Below, in pieces: positions 34,450 to 46,022 of a stretch of 64,000 nucleotides of DNA. Every line of letters begins with the position of its first letter. Position 1 is the stretch's first letter. The stretch comes from Theocolax elegans (taxonomy: Eukaryota; Arthropoda; Insecta; Hymenoptera; Cerocephalidae), in the NCBI GenBank assembly GCA_026168455.1, contig CM047426.1, forward strand, positions 68,248,475-68,312,474, given 5' to 3'. The position numbers were made by a program, and so were the translations under genes. The notes beneath the pieces were generated by a model that searched no databases, was not told where the DNA came from, and saw only the letters and a program-made list of their open reading frames with translations.

Positions 34450-36268
34450 CTGTAATAGGGAACAACGATCAACTCTCAGCTTGGCATCCCCATACATATT
34501 TTAGGAATCAGTGAGTCTCGGTTAACTGCATTTTCGACCAGATTTTAAACAGAAATCCCAGATTTCACACTTTCGTGCCGATCGTGTTGGTAAGGTGGGG
34601 GGGGGGGGGGAGGGAGTTGCTTTGTACGTCAGGAATTCTATAATTTTTCGTTTTTATTGTAAATGGGAGCAATCTTCATCTTATTCAAAACGTCCTGAAT
34701 TCCTGCTTGTTAAGGTAATTTTACCTAACGTTAAACTTTTATTTGTTGTAGTTTACAGTCCGCCGAAGGCTGGTTATTGGGTGATGGTTGAAGAGGCCAT
34801 TTTAAACTTCAATAAGGATTACGATGATATTATTTTAATGGGAGATTTTAATATCGATTGGACAACTTCCTTAACTCCGAGAGCAATCCTTAGTGAGTCG
34901 TTGGAGACATGTGGATTGGAGCGATTACCATTTAATGGTACGCATCATTGTGCGAGAACTGGCTCTTGTTCGGCTATTGACTATATATGTGTTGGTAATA
35001 GGTCAAGTGTTATGTCCTTTAATCTGATCATGATGTTCTGCTCTCAACGCTGTCTTATGAGGCACCGGCTGATGTGAACCGCCTTAAATTCAGTTGTTAC
35101 TTCAGGAATCGTGACATGGCTGCATTTGAGCATAATTTATCATCTCTGGACTAGGCTCAACTTTATAATACTTCTGATTTAAATTTTAAGGTCACTCTTC
35201 ATACTCGCCGTATTATTGGTTTATACGATACCCATGCTCCACTGCGTTCTTTCAGAGTCAAACGTAAGCCATGTCCGTGGGTTTCCATCAAAGAAAGAGC
35301 TCTAATTAATCGAAGAAATAAAGCCCGGCGAACGTATAGGAGGTCTAGTCACCCTGATGATCATCGCTGTTATAAGGTATTGCGCAACCTCACTCAAACT
35401 GCTCTGCGAAATTCTAAACATAATTATTTCAAAACCAAGCTAAGCAATTGTGCTGATGGACCGAAAATGTGGAGGATTATTGGCAATCTGGGTCTAAGAG
35501 CCTTCCATACCAATCTGGGACAGCTTCCTTTTGCTCCTAGCAACTTGAATGATTACTTTGTTGGCTATGGTTCTGTTTCTGCTCGTAACTTCTACCATCA
35601 ATATGCTGCTGTTGCTCCTGATAGAAAATTCTTTTTCAAGCATGTTGATACTATGGAATTAGTGTGTGCTATCAAATCTGGGAGGTCTAATGCGGCTGGT
35701 ACAGATGATCTCCCCCTCGGCTTCATTAAGGAAACTTCACCGACAATACTTCCGATTTTACTGCACATATTTGATGCTTCGTTTCAGTCTGGCGTTTTTC
35801 CCTCTAAATGGAAAGAAGCTCTTATAAGGCCCATACCAAAAACTGCAGTCCCCACCAACGTCGATGACTTCAGGTCTATAAGTATCTTATGTGCTACCTC
35901 AAAGTTGATCGAGTATATTGCCTATCACCCAATTTTTGAGCAAATTATTGCCCTTGATGTTTTAAACCCTTTCCAGTCGGGATTTTGTAAGAATCACAGC
36001 GTTCAAACTGCCATCATTAACCTCGTAGATAATTTCTCAATTTGTTGAGGTCTCTGATAAGCAAAGATCCAATATATCAGCAAAAATGCGAGGAGTGCCG
36101 TAGTGCTCTATTTTGGACCCACTACTATTTCTTCTCTACATCAACAACCTGCCTGATTGCTTGGTAGACTGCTCCTCCATCTTTATGCGGACGATTCTGT
36201 TTATGCCAGTGGATCCTTCCACACAGCGACTAATGTTCAAAATAATGATTCGTCTGCTTCAGCTATGT
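34450..36268 (+). pseudogene. LINE relic L2 (endonuclease plus RT)
   Basis: The endonuclease part starts near 34480 (ILGISESRL), then GGGEGVALYVR, VVYSPPKAG, LMGDFNIDW and SAIDYICVG, the usual order of AP-type endonuclease motifs. A linker follows (about 35080-35600), then RT pieces: GTDDLPLGFIKE, FPSKWKEALIRPIPK, DDFRSISILCATSKLIE, NPFQSGFCKNHSVQTA, SILDPLLFLLYINNLPD and LYADDSVYA near 36184. Frameshifts and stops separate the pieces, and motif A is missing between FSIC (36045) and 36060. A G14 run at 34597-34610 sits in the endonuclease and probably shifts the frame. It is joined head to tail to L3 at about 36270. Confidence 0.88.
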
Positions 36269-36270
36269 GA

Positions 36271-39257
36271 CTAGATATAAGCAAAACTAATTTTAACATT
36301 TTTCATGTAAATATAAATAGAATTAAGCCGCATTTTAAAGCAATAGAGGCATTGGTTCACCTGCGTGCCTACGATATAATAGCAGTAACTGAAACTTTTC
36401 TGAAGCCTCATGATTCATCCGACATATTTCAATTACAACATTATAAATTTTTCAGACTCGACCGCATTGGCAAGGGGGGCGGAGGGGTGGGCATGTATGT
36501 GCGCAATATTTATAGAGCAAAGGTGGTGGCGCAGTCGGATCCGGTCTATGACAACACGCCTGAATTTTTGGCTATGGATATTTCTTGTGATCTCTTTAGG
36601 ATCTTAATGTGTGTTGTTTATAGACGGCCGGGTGCGGCTTTGCCGGCATTCTTTTTTGACACGTTCTCCAGCTTAATTCCGTCTTATGAGCATGTGGTTA
36701 TAACAGGTGATTTTAATATTAACTTTAACGTAGCTAGCGTCGCCGTTGACTACATGCGCTCGCGAATCGTTGAGTTTGGTCTTAAGCTGGTTTCCTCCGA
36801 GTCAACTCATCACGCGCATTGTGCCGACTACATGTCGCATAGCTGGATCGATTTGTTCATTGTCCGTGATAATATGATCCTTTATAATTACACTAAGTCG
36901 CAGACTCCTTTCTTGGCTGACTCGGGACACGACACAATATTGCTAAACATTAATCTATCGAGGCCCCCGAGACAGCCCAGTAAGTTTAGGTCGCGCGGAC
37001 TGAGTAAAGTTGACCTTGTATTGGTTGCTGGCGCTTTTAATAGGTCCGTCATGGATTTATCTGCTTTATTGTCCCCCGTTACTGACGTTACTGACGGTAC
37101 TGACGGCACTGAGGTTAGTCACCATGATCGCCATTGTCATCAAAAGCATGAGGCTTTAGACTCTGTCGTGCATAGTTTGAGTGCTTCGTTTTTGCATGTT
37201 TTCGACGAACTAGCGCCATATAGAGTAGTCAGCTCGAATGCCAAGCGCAGAACTTGGATCTCTCACGACATAGCGAGAATGATAAAGGAGAGGAAACGAG
37301 CGTTCCGAACGGCGAAACTCACTAACGACGTTGGATATTTTCAGCGCTACAGACAATTGCGAAGCGCAGCATCGAATGCACTAGAAAAGGCTAAATTCAA
37401 TTATATAAATCGGGAATTGAGCTCAGCTTCAGATGCCAGATCTAGATGGCGCATTTTGAAGAGTTTCGGCGTTTCGGGCCGTTCGAGGCCTTTTCCCTCG
37501 GCGTTGTTTTCACTGGACGGACTAAATGAGTACTATTCTAGCACCCCGCGGCGATCCGGCCCGCTTTCGCGTCATGTATTGGCAGACATTATAACTTTTG
37601 CGCCTATACCTGTCTCTTCTAGATTTAATTTTGGTCGTGTCACTATTGCTCAGGTATGTGGCGCATTGAGACGGGAGACCTCACGGGCGATGGGCATCGA
37701 TGGTATATCGGTTCCGATCGGTTAAGCTGGCGGGCTCGTGCGTTTGGAGCTCCTCACTAGCGTCTTTGATGCCTCGCTCCAGTTGGGGTGGTTCCCTACG
37801 CAATGGAAAAAATCACTGCTCTATCCGCTGGCCAAATTTGGTTCTTGCAATTCTATCTCTGACACCAGACCAATAGCTCGCCTGAGTGAGGTGTCGAAGA
37901 TGCTGGAGAGGATTGTGCATGGACAGCTCTCGGACTATCTTGAGAACCAGGGTCTTCTTACTCTGAGGCAGGCCGGATTCCGTCGGGGGCATAGCACTCA
38001 GACCGCACTGCTCGGGGTGCTGGATGACGTGCGCCGGGCAATTGATCAACGAATGGATACACTCGTGGTCTTATTTGATTTCTCAAAGGCGTTTGATACG
38101 GTCCCCATGGCGCGCTTCTCCGTAAGCTCCGGGCGGTTGGTTGTGTTGACGGTGTCATCGAGTGGTTTTACACCTATCTCCATGGCCGCACGCAGGCTGT
38201 TGAGGGCGATGAGGGTACACGGTCTGGATGGTCATCCATCTACTTGGGCGTTCCTCAGGGTAGTGTTTTGGGTCCTCTCCTTTTCTCGATTTTCATTAAT
38301 GACCTGCCTGCGGTCCTGGAGTATTCCAATTATATGATTTTTGCCAATGATACACAATTATATTATTCGTTTCCGCCGCCGGAGTTTGACAGGGCAGTGG
38401 AGAGGATTTCTGGGGATGCGAGCGCGGTCGCGGATTGGGCCGAGAGAAATGGGCTATCGATTAATGTAAACACAACTGAAGTTATGTTGCTGGGTAGCCA
38501 ACACTATGTCTCACGCTTTGAACTCGATAATATGGCGAAGGTTAATGTTAATGGCACACCGCTGCCTGAGCGAGTGGTTAAATCTCTGGGACTGTGGATC
38601 GCGCCAACTCTGGACTGGACCAAACACGTGCTCTCCATCTCTCAAAACATTCACGGCGTTCTTCATACACTCCGGTTTTACAAACGCGCACTGTCTAGAG
38701 AGTCACGTAAGGCGCTGGTCGAGAGTCTGGTGTGGCCACACCTAGACTATGCGTGTGCAGTCTATAATGATGTCGACCGGACTCGTGAACTAAAATTGCA
38801 CCGATTGTTGAATGCGTGAGTGCACTTTGTTTGGGGCAACATCCCGAGACGAGCACATGTTACGCCTTATAGATTGGAGCTGGGTTGGCTGTCGGTCGGG
38901 CTTAGACGGTCCTTTTTCATCGGCTCTCTTGCATTCAAAATTATCTCAACCGCCACCCCTGCATATCTTGATCAACATTTCACCCTGACCAGCACGCGCC
39001 CGGAGGTGCGCTCCTCCTCACGCTTTCATCCTAGACCACTTACATATCGTCCTCCCCGCACAGAAGCACTAAACGCGTCATTTTTCATTACTGCTTCCAA
39101 AATATTAAACAACTTTCATGACCTTAAGTTTAACATTTCATCCTTTCAATCATTTCAAACTACCCTCCGTGAACACCTATTTGAGCTCGATCGACAGGCT
39201 TGGGCCAGGCGAGTTATTGAGGAGGGTATCATTGAGGCAACGGTACCGTCATTCTAG
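36271..39257 (+). pseudogene. Near-complete LINE ORF2 (L3)
   Basis: About 995 codons of a CR1/Jockey-type endonuclease-reverse transcriptase. Endonuclease: NINRIKPHF, VTETFLKP, GGGVGMYVR, VVYRRPGA, ITGDFNIN, SWIDLFIV and SGHDTILLN (SDH expected, so the catalytic Asp is Gly). RT: RAMGIDGIS, GWFPTQWKKSLLYPLAK, DTRPIARLSEVSKMLE, QAGFRRGHSTQTALL, motif A VVLFDFSKAFDTV, motif B GVPQGSVLGPLLFS, motif C FANDTQLYY (FADD expected, Asp to Asn). The C-terminal part runs to TAG at 39255. Other lesions: a stop at 37723 with local frame disturbance, a one-base deletion near 38105, and a TGA at 38817. Length and domain order are otherwise full. The start is cut at the L2 junction, so the true ORF start and ORF1 are absent. 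Confidence 0.92.
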
Positions 39258-39835
39258 GCTGCACATCTTGCTTCGCTGAGTGCTATTCTATCTACCCTGT
39301 GTCTGGCTTTTTCAGAGCATCTTTGACGCCTGTACTAACTTATGTCTGTGATTTGCGCTCTTATATACTTTGTACCCTGTGTACGGATCAATTCGCACCT
39401 ATCATTGCGTCAGCATTGGCGACCTGGCCAGCGAAATTAAATTTACCACACCAGTATTTGTTACCTATCTATTATTTAACTACTTTCTTATGCGATGAAT
39501 ATTATATGTATAAATGATCATATCAGTGTATTATTATTAATCGCGTATTTATTTATCTATGTTAACCTTTGTATATAAGTGTAGAATTGTTTTAAGTTCT
39601 AGTATAAGGAATTATATTGTCGTCGGCGGTTGCGTTTACTTGTGTTTACCTGCGTTGATCTGCTTGCTTTGGCTAAATGCATTTATACTGCCTATTACGC
39701 CTTAATGTTGTTGCTCCGTTTAAACTGTATTTGATCAATCTGTTATTGTAAATTATTTTTCTGTAAATCGTGCTACTATGGGGGCTGGACCCCGTAGCCC
39801 ATAATAAACCTATCAATCAATCAATCTCTCTGTCT
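39258..39835 (+). mobile_element. 3' UTR and tail of LINE L3
   Basis: T-rich UTR ending in GGGGGCTGGACCCCGTAGCC, AATAAA and an (ATCA)n-like tail CTATCAATCAATCAATC. Short tandem tails instead of poly(A) are known for CR1/L2-type elements. Confidence 0.7.
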
Positions 39836-40120
39836 CTGTAAAAGTGTAAACCTATATATTTTTGTTACACTTTTCGCGAGTGCATAATTTTGTTGCAGTC
39901 GGAGTCCTTTCCGGGGCTCTTTCATGTACAGACATTATACTTCATTATTTGTTGTTTATTGAGTCCGTAAAGTGAACAAATCCAATCTGCTTTAAAATAT
40001 AATCTAAAAATGTCCATAGCCATATGGTTACTCAGTCGGTATCATGATCATTTTGCTGTTTATCTTCGGATTAATACGCTAGATGGCACCACCACACTAT
40101 TCCAGCGTATATCGACTAAT

Positions 40121-40564
40121 GAGCCGCGGTGGCTCATGGGTAGAGCTCCCGACTCTCACACCGAGGGTCGTGGGTTCGATCCCAGACGTGTACCTCTGAA
40201 AAATTTTTTCATGTGCATTTTTCGAACACCGCGACTCAGTGGCTCGGCGTGTCACTATAATGTGACGCCAGTTCAGGTGCGCGTGCGTTTCGTGCATTTG
40301 TCAGTGCATGAGAGGCACGGGCATCTGAACTATAGGGAACGTTAGGGACGCGAAGATATAAAGAGGATCGCGGTGGTTCCATCGGGAGGACAGGAAACTG
40401 TAATTATTAGACTAAATACAGTGACCGATGATATCTTCCGATGGACACAAGCACCACTGTTTCAACTACATGTGCTTTGTTTACAGACACACCGTTCACC
40501 TCCGTCGCTGATTAGCCCTGGCAGCATAAATAGAGCGACGTTAAATAACATAAAACAAAAAAAA
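40121..40564 (+). mobile_element. tRNA-derived SINE S2 with target duplication
   Basis: The head GTGGCTCATGGGTAGAGC and perfect B box GGTTCGATCCC, with CTCACAC in the anticodon-loop position, suggests a tRNA-Val-like origin. A middle part unique to this SINE follows (40200-40440). The 3' part ACAAGCACCACTG, CCTCCGTCGCTGATTAG and AGCATAAATAGAGCGACG is shared with S1 and S3, and the element ends in an A-rich tail. TATATCGACTAAT (40108-40120) and TATATCGAGTAAT (40565-40577) flank it as a 13-bp target duplication with one mismatch. Confidence 0.88.
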
Positions 40565-40629
40565 TATATCGAGTAATTTCATCGATCTAACGAGCTGCTC
40601 TAGTCGTCCTCGAGAGTACTACACTTACT

Positions 40630-42359
40630 TTCTATTTACGTCGAACTACTTTGATATTTATTCAGTATAAGTTTTGTATACAGTGTTTAGTTTTAAGTCT
40701 TATTTATATAAGTCAATTATGCTATTTTAATTATAAAATTATGCAATGCGAATTGTGTAACGAGTTGATTTGCCTTAATTCGAGTGATATAGCACATTGT
40801 TTTATTTGCGCACTACGACTTCATATTAGTTGCGTTAATCCCTTGAGTTTTAAACAACCAACTCAAATCTTTTGTACTTTTCACCTCAGTCACAAGGCAT
40901 CTGCGTGTATTTCACCACATCTGATAAATTGTAACTTGAATTGTAATATTTCAGATTCTTTTCTTACAGCCCCTGCTACACTCTCTCACATATAGGCAGT
41001 AGTATCTAAACTATCAGCGGAACATTCTCACCTTCATTTGAGCCAGTGACTAAGATTTACCGTGAAGAGGGTGATCTCTCATCCATTACTTGCGAGTTTC
41101 AAATCAAATCCTGAGCTGATGGTCAGTACAGCACCCAGTTGGTTTTCCGATTTCGTGACCGAATTTAGGCATACTAAACTAGAAAATTCGAATGCACCTA
41201 CGGAGCTTAAAGAGGATCTTTCTGCGTTGAAAATCTATTTCTACCAAACTACTTCTTCTCTCCAAAATTAAGTTGATGAATTTGGTAAAAAGGTTAACTG
41301 GTTTATCTCTAACGGCACTATTGTTTAAGGCTTAGGTTAAATTCTCAAATCTTCCAACTGAAGTTCATAATTCTAATATGGCTGTGAGTGTTGATGCAAT
41401 CCTTGTTGCGCTGAGTTTAATAGGATTTATCGATCAGGTACTGGTTGTTCGTTACTGGAAGCCTGAGTCTGTAGATACTGGACCTCCTGATACTCTTGTA
41501 CTTTAATTTAGCTCTCCTACTGTTAGAGACCTAGAGCTATTCTGGTTTAATACTTTAGAAAATCAGCCGGCTCAGACCATTTTTGGTTTCAGGGGTGATT
41601 CTAGGATCTACACGTCACTTGTTTACCCTACCGAGGTTTACAAACTCATGAGGTGTGCTCAGAAGATATCAAATCAGTCGAGATTTGCTAGGCCCGTAAT
41701 TCGCAATTTAATTGTTTGTTTGCGTAAAGATACGAAATCTGACCTAATTCCTGTTCATTCGGAGGACGATATCAAGTGGATTTTAATCAGGTTAGGACTG
41801 GTAACCATAATTCTAGCTCTAACCTAACTTAAGAAACCCTATGCAGAGTTTTGTCAGGCTCAATAAAGATCGTTTAATATTACTGCTTCTGATCTCCTCA
41901 ATGCCCTGCCTCCTACCACCTATCATCCCGTCCGGCTTATCAATTCTTAAGAACATGCTTCATTTATATTTGCTTAATCTGGACAACGAGTATTGGTGTG
42001 TTAAGTCACACGGCCAGTAGTTATTTAATTTTGATTTCATTTGAGCATGCAATTCTATCAAACTAGTTTTTGTTTTAGGTTTAGTTTTAGTTTATTTTAG
42101 TTTATTTGTACTGTGCTAAATCTTGCACTTACATTCTCATTGTAGCTTATTTTTTTACCTGCGTTCATTTAACTAAAGCTTCATTCGATTTAAGTCAAGT
42201 TTTTGATATTATATTCTTATTTTCTTTAATATATTACAACGTACTATGTTTGCTTCGATTTAATTCTACGTACTTACTAAAATTTCATGTAACTACTTTG
42301 TAACTCATTATAAGCCAGATAGAGTTATACCCCAAGGCTCAAATAAATTTATTATCTAT

Positions 42360-42360
<1 letters not shown>
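40630..42360 (+). pseudogene. LINE L4: ORF1 plus 3' end, ORF2 lost
   Basis: From ATG at 40741 the frame gives MQCELCNELICLN and AHCFICALRLHISC, a PHD/RING-like zinc-binding pattern (CxxC, then CxxC, H and C) known in ORF1 of some CR1/L2-type LINEs. Broken pieces follow: YWKPESVDTG (41455), VRDLELFW, TIFGFRGDSRIYTSLVYP, ARPVIRNLIVCLRK and SEDDIKW (to about 41785), then FNITASDLLNALPPTTYHP (41870-41930). Soon after comes T-rich UTR and the tail GAGTTATACCCCAAGGCTC, AAATAAATTTATTATC. The whole ORF2 is absent, so an internal deletion removed it, or this is a non-autonomous derivative. Confidence 0.75.
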
Positions 42361-42362
<2 letters not shown>

Positions 42363-42421
<59 letters not shown>

Positions 42422-42448
42422 TCTCTTATCTTCTCTTCTCTTCTCTCT
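42363..42448. repeat. (CT)n microsatellite at LINE tail
   Basis: About 24 perfect CT units, then CTTCT variants to about 42448, starting directly after the L4 3' end. Confidence 0.92.
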
Positions 42449-43742
42449 CTGGGATTTTTCCTTAGCTAGGCGATTGTTATAGTTAGTAAGGTAAATTATC
42501 CTGGTAAGGGGAATCGTTGTATACCACAGTACTGCATTCTTAAATCAAGAGTACGTCTAAACATTAAACCCCTATTGTAAGACCTTGTGGTCGGTATGCG
42601 AGTTGTGTGCATTTGTTTCCCACTTAGTATGTGTTAATTTTCTCGCAGGTTTAAAAATGACTCGCATCACGGCATTTGGACTACCATAAAATCATCATCC
42701 TGAAGAGATCATGCACAGAGCGTCACCTCGCGTGAGTCTATCATTGTCGATAAAGCAATATTATCGTGACACATACATGTATTTTCTTTAATCTTTATGC
42801 GATCGGAAAGCCACTCTAGTGGCTTGATCCATGATCGACCTTCATCCCAACAATTAGTGACCTCAGAAACCATTTTTGACCATTTTCTCAGAGTGATTAC
42901 AAACCCGAATCGTGCTTCCTCTAAAGGTCAATACATTGTATATGTGTCCTTATTTCACCATACGTTAGTGTCTGTGTTTGTGTATATGTTCTCGTATTTG
43001 GATTAACACTGTCTTGGGAATACATAGGATGACGTTCAAAAACAAATAAATAAGCTTCTTCTAAGAAAATATTCAGTGACTTTGTATTTAACTTGCTGTT
43101 CTAGAAAAACAGATAAATAAGGATATCTAATGTAAAACAAACAATTTTCACTATTTTAATAGTAAATTCCTAAAGTTTATAGTTTCATACATGCGTGGTA
43201 TTAAAAGTCGAGATGGCCGTTGAATCGTCAATTATTTTTCACATGGCATTTACGTTTTATGTAAAAATTATAAGATTGCACTTACAAGAGTGATGATTTT
43301 AAAGATATACAATAAATTATATAGTTAATCAAATCAAGAATACTTTCGAGCGTGATGTGCTTATAAAAGAAGCTTATTACATTTTATATAAATTAAAAAT
43401 ATTACAGAATAATTCTTGTAATAATTAATAATTAGTATAATTAAAAAACAAATTGTAATTTTTATTATAAATCGCGTATTTTGTTACGTGTTATCTTAAT
43501 TCGTAAATATTATAATACTATTTATATAATTTATTATTATAAATTAATAATTTTAAAAATTATGTTATATTAGTAATAGATATAATACTATAACAAAAAT
43601 ATTATTATTATATTTTTAATTAAATAATATATTTATATATTAAATAAAGAATTGAAAAAAACATTAGTCTAGAAATGTGGCATAGTGACTTTTCACTCTA
43701 AACAGTCATGTCTCACTCTTTCTATTCAAGTATTACATCAAC
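42449..43742. other. Intergenic DNA, no gene seen
   Basis: Mixed composition to about 43000, then very AT-rich. No domain recognised. Confidence 0.5.
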
Positions 43743-43745
43743 TGA

Positions 43746-44345
43746 CAAGGAGGGGTTCCACCTTCCGGGAAACGGATTTTGTTGCAACTTTGAGAGCTGT
43801 TTTCTGGTACCTAAATATGAAAATATTTATACAAAATTCAATCTCATAGACTGTTTGACGAAAGTTGTACGCAGTTAACGAAAAATTGTGAAGAAAATAT
43901 GTTTAAGATTAATTGCCATTAACTCGCAAAGAAATAGACGTAAATAATCAAACTTTCATTTATTAAACAGTTGAGATCAAGTAGAGATAGTTTAAAAAAA
44001 GAAGTTCAAATATCTCAATTTAGACAAAAGTTCTGGAAAATATAAGAATTAGATAAAATTTTAATGAACTTTTTAGGCAAATATTTCGTCTAATTCTTAT
44101 TTTTTCCATAACTTTTATTAAAATTGAAATATTTGAGCTTCTTTTTATCTAAATTATGTCTACTTGATCTTAACTGTTTAATGGATGTAAGTTTGAGTAT
44201 CTACGTCTATTTGTTTCTGAGTTATTGTCGATTAAATTTAAGCATATTTATTTCACAATTTTTGAATTTTTCATATTTGGGTGCCAGAAAACAGCTCTCA
44301 AAGTTGCAACGAAATACGTTTCCCGGAAGGTGGAACCCCTCCTTG
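43746..44345. mobile_element. CAAGG foldback element F4
   Basis: A 600-bp palindrome starting CAAGGAGGGGTTCCACC and ending with its reverse complement. The ends carry TTCCGGGAAACG. The arms share AACTTTGAGAGCTGTTTTCTG, and their inner parts are related (AATCTCATAG, ACGAAAGTTGTACGCAGTTAA on the left). TGA flanks both sides (43743-43745 and 44346-44348). Noncoding. Confidence 0.85.
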
Positions 44346-44369
44346 TGAGTGTTCTTAATTATCTATGTC

Positions 44370-44815
44370 TTTTTTTTAAATTATCATAACTTTTTACAGA
44401 ATTAAAGGCCATTAATAAGCAACAGAGCGTTTAAAATATATTGCTTCAAGCTTTTTTTTTAGACTTTTGGATAAAATATCAATTGGGGCGAACTTACACT
44501 TTTTCAAGTTGAATATTGACATGTAGTTTATGTGACATTGACCTTGAGTCTAGAAATTCTAACCCTGAACGATAAATTCTAGACATAATTAGCAACCAAT
44601 GTTATATGTAATGTTCTATACTTAAAGTTGATAGATTTTGAGTTAAATAACAATAAACACAGCTGGTGCTGAAAAAAACTCGAAAAACTTACTTTTTGAG
44701 ATTAAAATAACTTCTGAGCAAATAGGTTCCAGTATCTAAATTTTTTTATTTTATGTAATATATTTCCAGTGTGTACCCAAAATTTCGTGCATTTTAAAAT
44801 TTTGATATAAATTAT
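44370..44815 (+). mobile_element. Foldback repeat G, copy 2 (one arm)
   Basis: Matches 8145-8545 in the same orientation: ATCATAACTTTTTACAGAATT, AGACTTTTGGATAAA, then AACTTACACTTTTTC, AAATTCTAACCC, TAAATTCTAGACATAATTAG and TTGATAGATTTTGAGTTAAAT. It keeps the segment CAAGTTGAATATTGACATG that copy 1 lacks in its right arm. The left arm is absent. It begins only about 25 bases after the end of F4. Confidence 0.75.
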
Positions 44816-45630
44816 TTATTTTATAAGACGATTTTAATATTTATGTTATGTTTGTTAAAGGAAATGAACAGAACACAATTGGATTCTTATTTTAAGTAAT
44901 TATAGATTTCAATAATTAAGGCTACTTATTGATTTAATGTAGCTGCAGTCTTTTTAATGTTTGAATATTTAAGATTCAAAGATATACATATATGCATAAA
45001 TTTATAATATTTTATAAAACTGTGAAATTTATATTTTGAGAAAAGATGCGTTTGAAATCAGAGTCAGGACAAAATGTTACTTGCCCGCACTAAACTTATG
45101 ACATAAGTAATTTTAGAGAGTAAATTCCACAATGATACAGGATTTCCTGAATTTCGACAGGAGGATACGACTAATAAATGGCTTTGCATTTTTTAATGTA
45201 CAAATAAAATTGTAAATATATACATTTAGAACAGAAAGTCATATGTAATGAAGATGGAGCAAACGGTATAACAATAACTTCGATAAAATTGTTCATTTGA
45301 TATGTATATGTTATAGGTAGATGTTTTTACTCATGTGCAAACTAGTAACTAGTAAGTGACATAAAAATGGATGTTTAAATACAGATAGTCAGGAAGAATG
45401 TAAGTACGTATTAGGTCATTAAATATATTGATTATTGACATTATAATTATCAACATGAACTTGCGACTAATAAGAACAAGGGAAACGATGTGCACCGAGC
45501 AAGAGTTAGTTCATTCGTTCACGAACGTTTAGAGTCTCTTGCTATTCTCCCGGCGTGTTACTCTCTTGAGTTTCGCAATGTATAACCTCTAAGGTGGAAT
45601 GCGTTTAACACTACACGCCTACGGGACACC
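44816..45630. other. AT-rich intergenic DNA, no gene seen
   Basis: No recognisable coding sequence or repeat. Confidence 0.5.
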
Positions 45631-45633
45631 TCT

Positions 45634-45908
45634 ACAGAGAGACAGAGAGAGTGCACGAGAGTGAAAGAGCAAGAGAGAGAGAGAGCGAGTGAGTGAGTGA
45701 ACAGGGAGGAAGGTGCGAGGGGGGAGGGAGACGGAGACAGAAAGAGAGAGAGAGAGAATGCGCCGCACTATCCCAGAACCTTGAGGAAGAAAACGTTTCA
45801 ACATACGATCCTTTTGAATCTCCACTGGCTGCCAAGCTAAAGACACCACATCTCTTTTTCTCTCTCTCTCTTTCTCACATTTATTCAGTCACTCTCTTTT
45901 CCTCTCAT
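45634..45908. repeat. Paired GA tract and CT tract
   Basis: A purine-rich GA/GAGT tract at 45634-45758 is followed by about 90 bases of balanced DNA and then a CT-rich tract at 45850-45908. The two can pair, as in the other three such pairs of this window. Confidence 0.75.
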
Positions 45909-45947
45909 TTCTCGAGCTAGAGTCAGTAAGAGAGAAAGAATGTATGC

Positions 45948-46022
45948 ATAACCACACACACGCGCTGCACGCACACGCGCACGCGTACACACACAGTCAC
46001 ATAGACATACTGACACACGCAT
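45948..46022. repeat. AC/CACG-rich simple sequence
   Basis: Imperfect ACAC, CGCAC and ACGCGC units. Confidence 0.8.

Noticed and set aside
40121..40195. A functional tRNA-Val gene
   Set aside because: The tRNA-like part runs into a SINE body with an A-rich tail and a target-site duplication.
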